NCBI GenBank assembly: GCA_003167015.1
Contig: PMUF01000458.1
Location: 1 to 8,274 of the forward strand
Length of the DNA stretch: 8,274 bases
Origin: Chitinophagaceae bacterium
GTDB lineage: Bacteria > Bacteroidota > Bacteroidia > Chitinophagales > Chitinophagaceae
Reading direction: 5' to 3'
Shown here: positions 6,351-8,274 of the stretch, piece by piece
Layout: every line of letters starts with the position of its first letter
Position numbering within the stretch: the first letter of the stretch is position 1
The notes under the pieces: generated by a model
Databases searched by the model: none
The model's input: the letters and a program-made list of their open reading frames with translations, nothing else
What the model was told of the DNA's origin: nothing
Program-made: the position numbers and the translations under genes

Positions 6351-8274
6351 TCAGTTAGTTTGGAAATGGTAGCTGCCTGAGCCTACTTCTACGATGGCAT
6401 AGCCGTTCTCGCGCCCGATGAGCCCGATTTCGGGATGGGCGGACAGCGGCTGACCGCCTTCGGTGATCGCGGTTTCAGCGGCTGCCGGAGCCGGGATATA
6501 AACCGTTGCCGTGGTATTGATGGGGATGGTCACGTCCAGCGTAAGGTGTCCGCCTTCATGTTTCCAATGCGAGGCGATGCGACCGTAATAGGTATCGAGA
6601 TCGGCATTCATGTATGTCAGGCTATCGCCGGGATGCGGCATAATGCGAATCTTTTTGTAGCCGGGAGCCGAGTCATAGGTATCGATACCGGCAGCGACGC
6701 GGTAGAGCCAGTCGCCAATGGCGCCATACGCATAGTGGTTAAAGCTGTTCATGCCGGCGTCTTCGAAGGTGCTGTCGGTCTTTTGCCCATCCCAGCGTTC
6801 CCAGATCGTAGTGGCGCCCATCTTCACCGGGTAGAGCCAGGAAGGATAGGTCTGCTGGAGCAGCAAGGTATAGGCGACATCGGTATAGCCGAAGCGGCTA
6901 AGGACATGGCAGAGATAGGGGGTGCCGAGGAAGCCGGTGGTCAGGTGGTTGTTGTAGTTCCTGATGTTTTTAACGAGTCGTTCCGCGGCGGACTGGCGTA
7001 CGGCTTCGGGCAGCATATCGAACTGGAGGGCCAGGGTATAGGCCGTTTGGGTATTGGAGACGAGGCGGCCGTCGGGGGTGGCATATTCGCGTTGGAAGGC
7101 CGATTTTACTTTTTGGAGGACAGCCGTGTATTTTTCCACATCTTCGGGGTGACCCAGGACACGGGCGGCGTCGATCACCAACTGGGTGGAATAGGCGAAA
7201 AAGGTTTGTGCGATGAGATAGGAGTCGGTAATGGCAGCATTTTCGCCGTGACCTTCGGGCCAGTAGGACAGCCAGTCGCCAAAGTGACCGCCGGTATTCC
7301 ACAGGTAATCGTGGCTATGATCGATCATATAACCTATCCAGGCTTTCATGCTGGGATACTGCGTCTCCAGGATCTTTTTATCGCCATACGCGAGGTACAT
7401 ATTCCAGGGTACGATCGTCGATACATCGCTCCAGCCTGTGGAGCCGCCGTCATTCTTGCCAAGGACATTAGGGATGACATGTGGTACGGCTCCGTTGGCT
7501 ATTTGGTCGGCGGCCACATCGCGGAGCCATTTGGCAAAGAAATTATCGACGTTGCGAAGGAAAGAAGCGGTACGGCTAAAGACCTGGGCGTCGCCTGTCC
7601 AGCCAAGACGTTCGTCGCGCTGCGGGCAGTCGGTGGGAACGTCGAGGAAATTACCGCGCTGCCCCCATTCGATGTTATGCTGCAGCTGGTTCAGCAAGGG
7701 GTCCGAGCAGGAGAAGGTACCGGTTTGGGGCATATCGGAATACAATACGGTTGCATAGAGGTCTTCAGGCTTGACCTCGCCGGGATAACCTTCCAGCCGG
7801 ATGTAGCGGAAGCCCTGCCAGGTGAAATGCGGTTCGAAGGATTCTTCCGCGCCACTTCCCTTGAGGATATAGATATCTTCTGCTTTGGCGTTGCGCAGGT
7901 TGGTGGTATAAAAATTTCCATGCTTATCGAGCACTTCCGCATGGAAGATCTTTATCGAGTCGCCTGCGGCGCCTTTGGCTGAGATGTGAACCCAGCCTAC
8001 CATATTCTGGCCGAAATCGGCTACCAGTTCACCGGTAGGGGTATGAAAGATGCGTACCGGGTGAAGGACTTCGTGTTTTTTGACCGGTTCGTTCCAGGTG
8101 GCCACGAGGTTATCCAGCGCTGTGCCGGGTGTATGGACGCCGGACCAGGCGGCATCATTATAGGAGGCCGTGGTCCAGCCGGGTTTTTGTTTACGGGCGT
8201 CGATGATCTCGCCATTGTAGATTTCGGAGTAGACTATTTCCCCGGTAGAAGACTTCCAGCTGTCATCGGATACG
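6351..8274 (-). CDS. Alpha-L-rhamnosidase, glycoside hydrolase family 78 (N-terminus beyond the right edge)
   Basis: The frame is open from the right edge to TGA at 6351-6353, giving 640 visible residues. The GTG at 8105 is internal, since 56 codons upstream of it are open and read like the GH78 N-terminal domain (DDSWKSSTGEIVYSEIYNGE). Numbering from the first visible codon (8273), the order is: N-terminal beta domain (1-about 70), the domain with VADFGQNMVGW (84-94), then the (alpha/alpha)6 catalytic domain with DCPQRDERLGWTGD (215-228), GDWLSYW (332-338) and TIWERWDG (489-496, Glu492), and a C-terminal beta domain with PHPGDSL. The acidic residues of the DERLGW motif and the Glu of TIWERW correspond to the acid and base that invert alpha-L-rhamnosyl bonds. 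The substrate is probably a plant polysaccharide or rhamnosylated glycoside. The signal peptide cannot be seen. It lies 86 bases upstream of the broken lipoprotein gene on the same strand. Confidence 0.96.
   Translation of the reverse strand, partial: VSDDSWKSSTGEIVYSEIYNGEIIDARKQKPGWTTASYNDAAWSGVHTPGTALDNLVATWNEPVKKHEVLHPVRIFHTPTGELVADFGQNMVGWVHISAKGAAGDSIKIFHAEVLDKHGNFYTTNLRNAKAEDIYILKGSGAEESFEPHFTWQGFRYIRLEGYPGEVKPEDLYATVLYSDMPQTGTFSCSDPLLNQLQHNIEWGQRGNFLDVPTDCPQRDERLGWTGDAQVFSRTASFLRNVDNFFAKWLRDVAADQIANGAVPHVIPNVLGKNDGGSTGWSDVSTIVPWNMYLAYGDKKILETQYPSMKAWIGYMIDHSHDYLWNTGGHFGDWLSYWPEGHGENAAITDSYLIAQTFFAYSTQLVIDAARVLGHPEDVEKYTAVLQKVKSAFQREYATPDGRLVSNTQTAYTLALQFDMLPEAVRQSAAERLVKNIRNYNNHLTTGFLGTPYLCHVLSRFGYTDVAYTLLLQQTYPSWLYPVKMGATTIWERWDGQKTDSTFEDAGMNSFNHYAYGAIGDWLYRVAAGIDTYDSAPGYKKIRIMPHPGDSLTYMNADLDTYYGRIASHWKHEGGHLTLDVTIPINTTATVYIPAPAAAETAITEGGQPLSAHPEIGLIGRENGYAIVEVGSGSYHFQTN

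Noticed and set aside
6435..7982. Open frame of 515 codons on the + strand
   Set aside because: It lies wholly antisense to the GH78 rhamnosidase, whose motifs are unmistakable. Its translation is Gly/Val/Ile-rich with no recognisable domain, which is typical of the complement of a GC-rich gene.

Overview
This window looks like chromosomal DNA from a member of the Bacteroidota, most probably a Chitinophagaceae-type soil or plant-associated bacterium. This is inferred from gene style, not from a marker gene. The supporting signs are an 821-residue FtsX/MacB-type permease of the 'NYLKTAFRNLLKNKGFT' kind, a short Bacteroidota-style lipoprotein, a GH78 rhamnosidase, mostly weak Shine-Dalgarno sequences, and GC of roughly 50-65% in most genes.

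Left part, + strand (1-2520). The end of a short-chain dehydrogenase is followed by a NeuB-family nonulosonic (sialic-acid-like) synthase, a membrane sterol-desaturase/fatty-acid-hydroxylase-family protein and a small SMR-type membrane transporter. The last three are very closely spaced: the synthase stop and hydroxylase start share one base (TAATG), and 10 bases separate the hydroxylase from the transporter. They probably form the tail of one operon whose upstream part lies outside the window. The plausible theme is making an acidic surface sugar together with modification of a lipid or membrane component. The synthase is unusual in ending just where the C-terminal SAF (antifreeze-like) domain would start.

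Middle (2537-3221, - strand). A two-gene unit encodes a 63-residue hydrophilic protein and, overlapping it by 11 bases, a 167-residue nucleotidyltransferase-fold protein with GG...HG...DLD motifs. This stretch is visibly AT-richer than its surroundings: about 37% GC in six 60-base lines counted by hand, against about 52-65% in three sampled neighbouring lines. It sits between convergent and divergent neighbours like a small acquired cassette. A toxin-antitoxin-like role is possible but unproven.

Right part (3378-8274). A large orphan ABC-transporter permease on the + strand converges on a - strand pair. One member is a small lipoprotein gene broken by a single in-frame TAG, with 72 further open codons in the same frame. 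The other is the C-terminal 640 residues of a GH78 alpha-L-rhamnosidase that runs off the right edge. No rRNA, tRNA, CRISPR array, insertion sequence or convincing terminator was seen.
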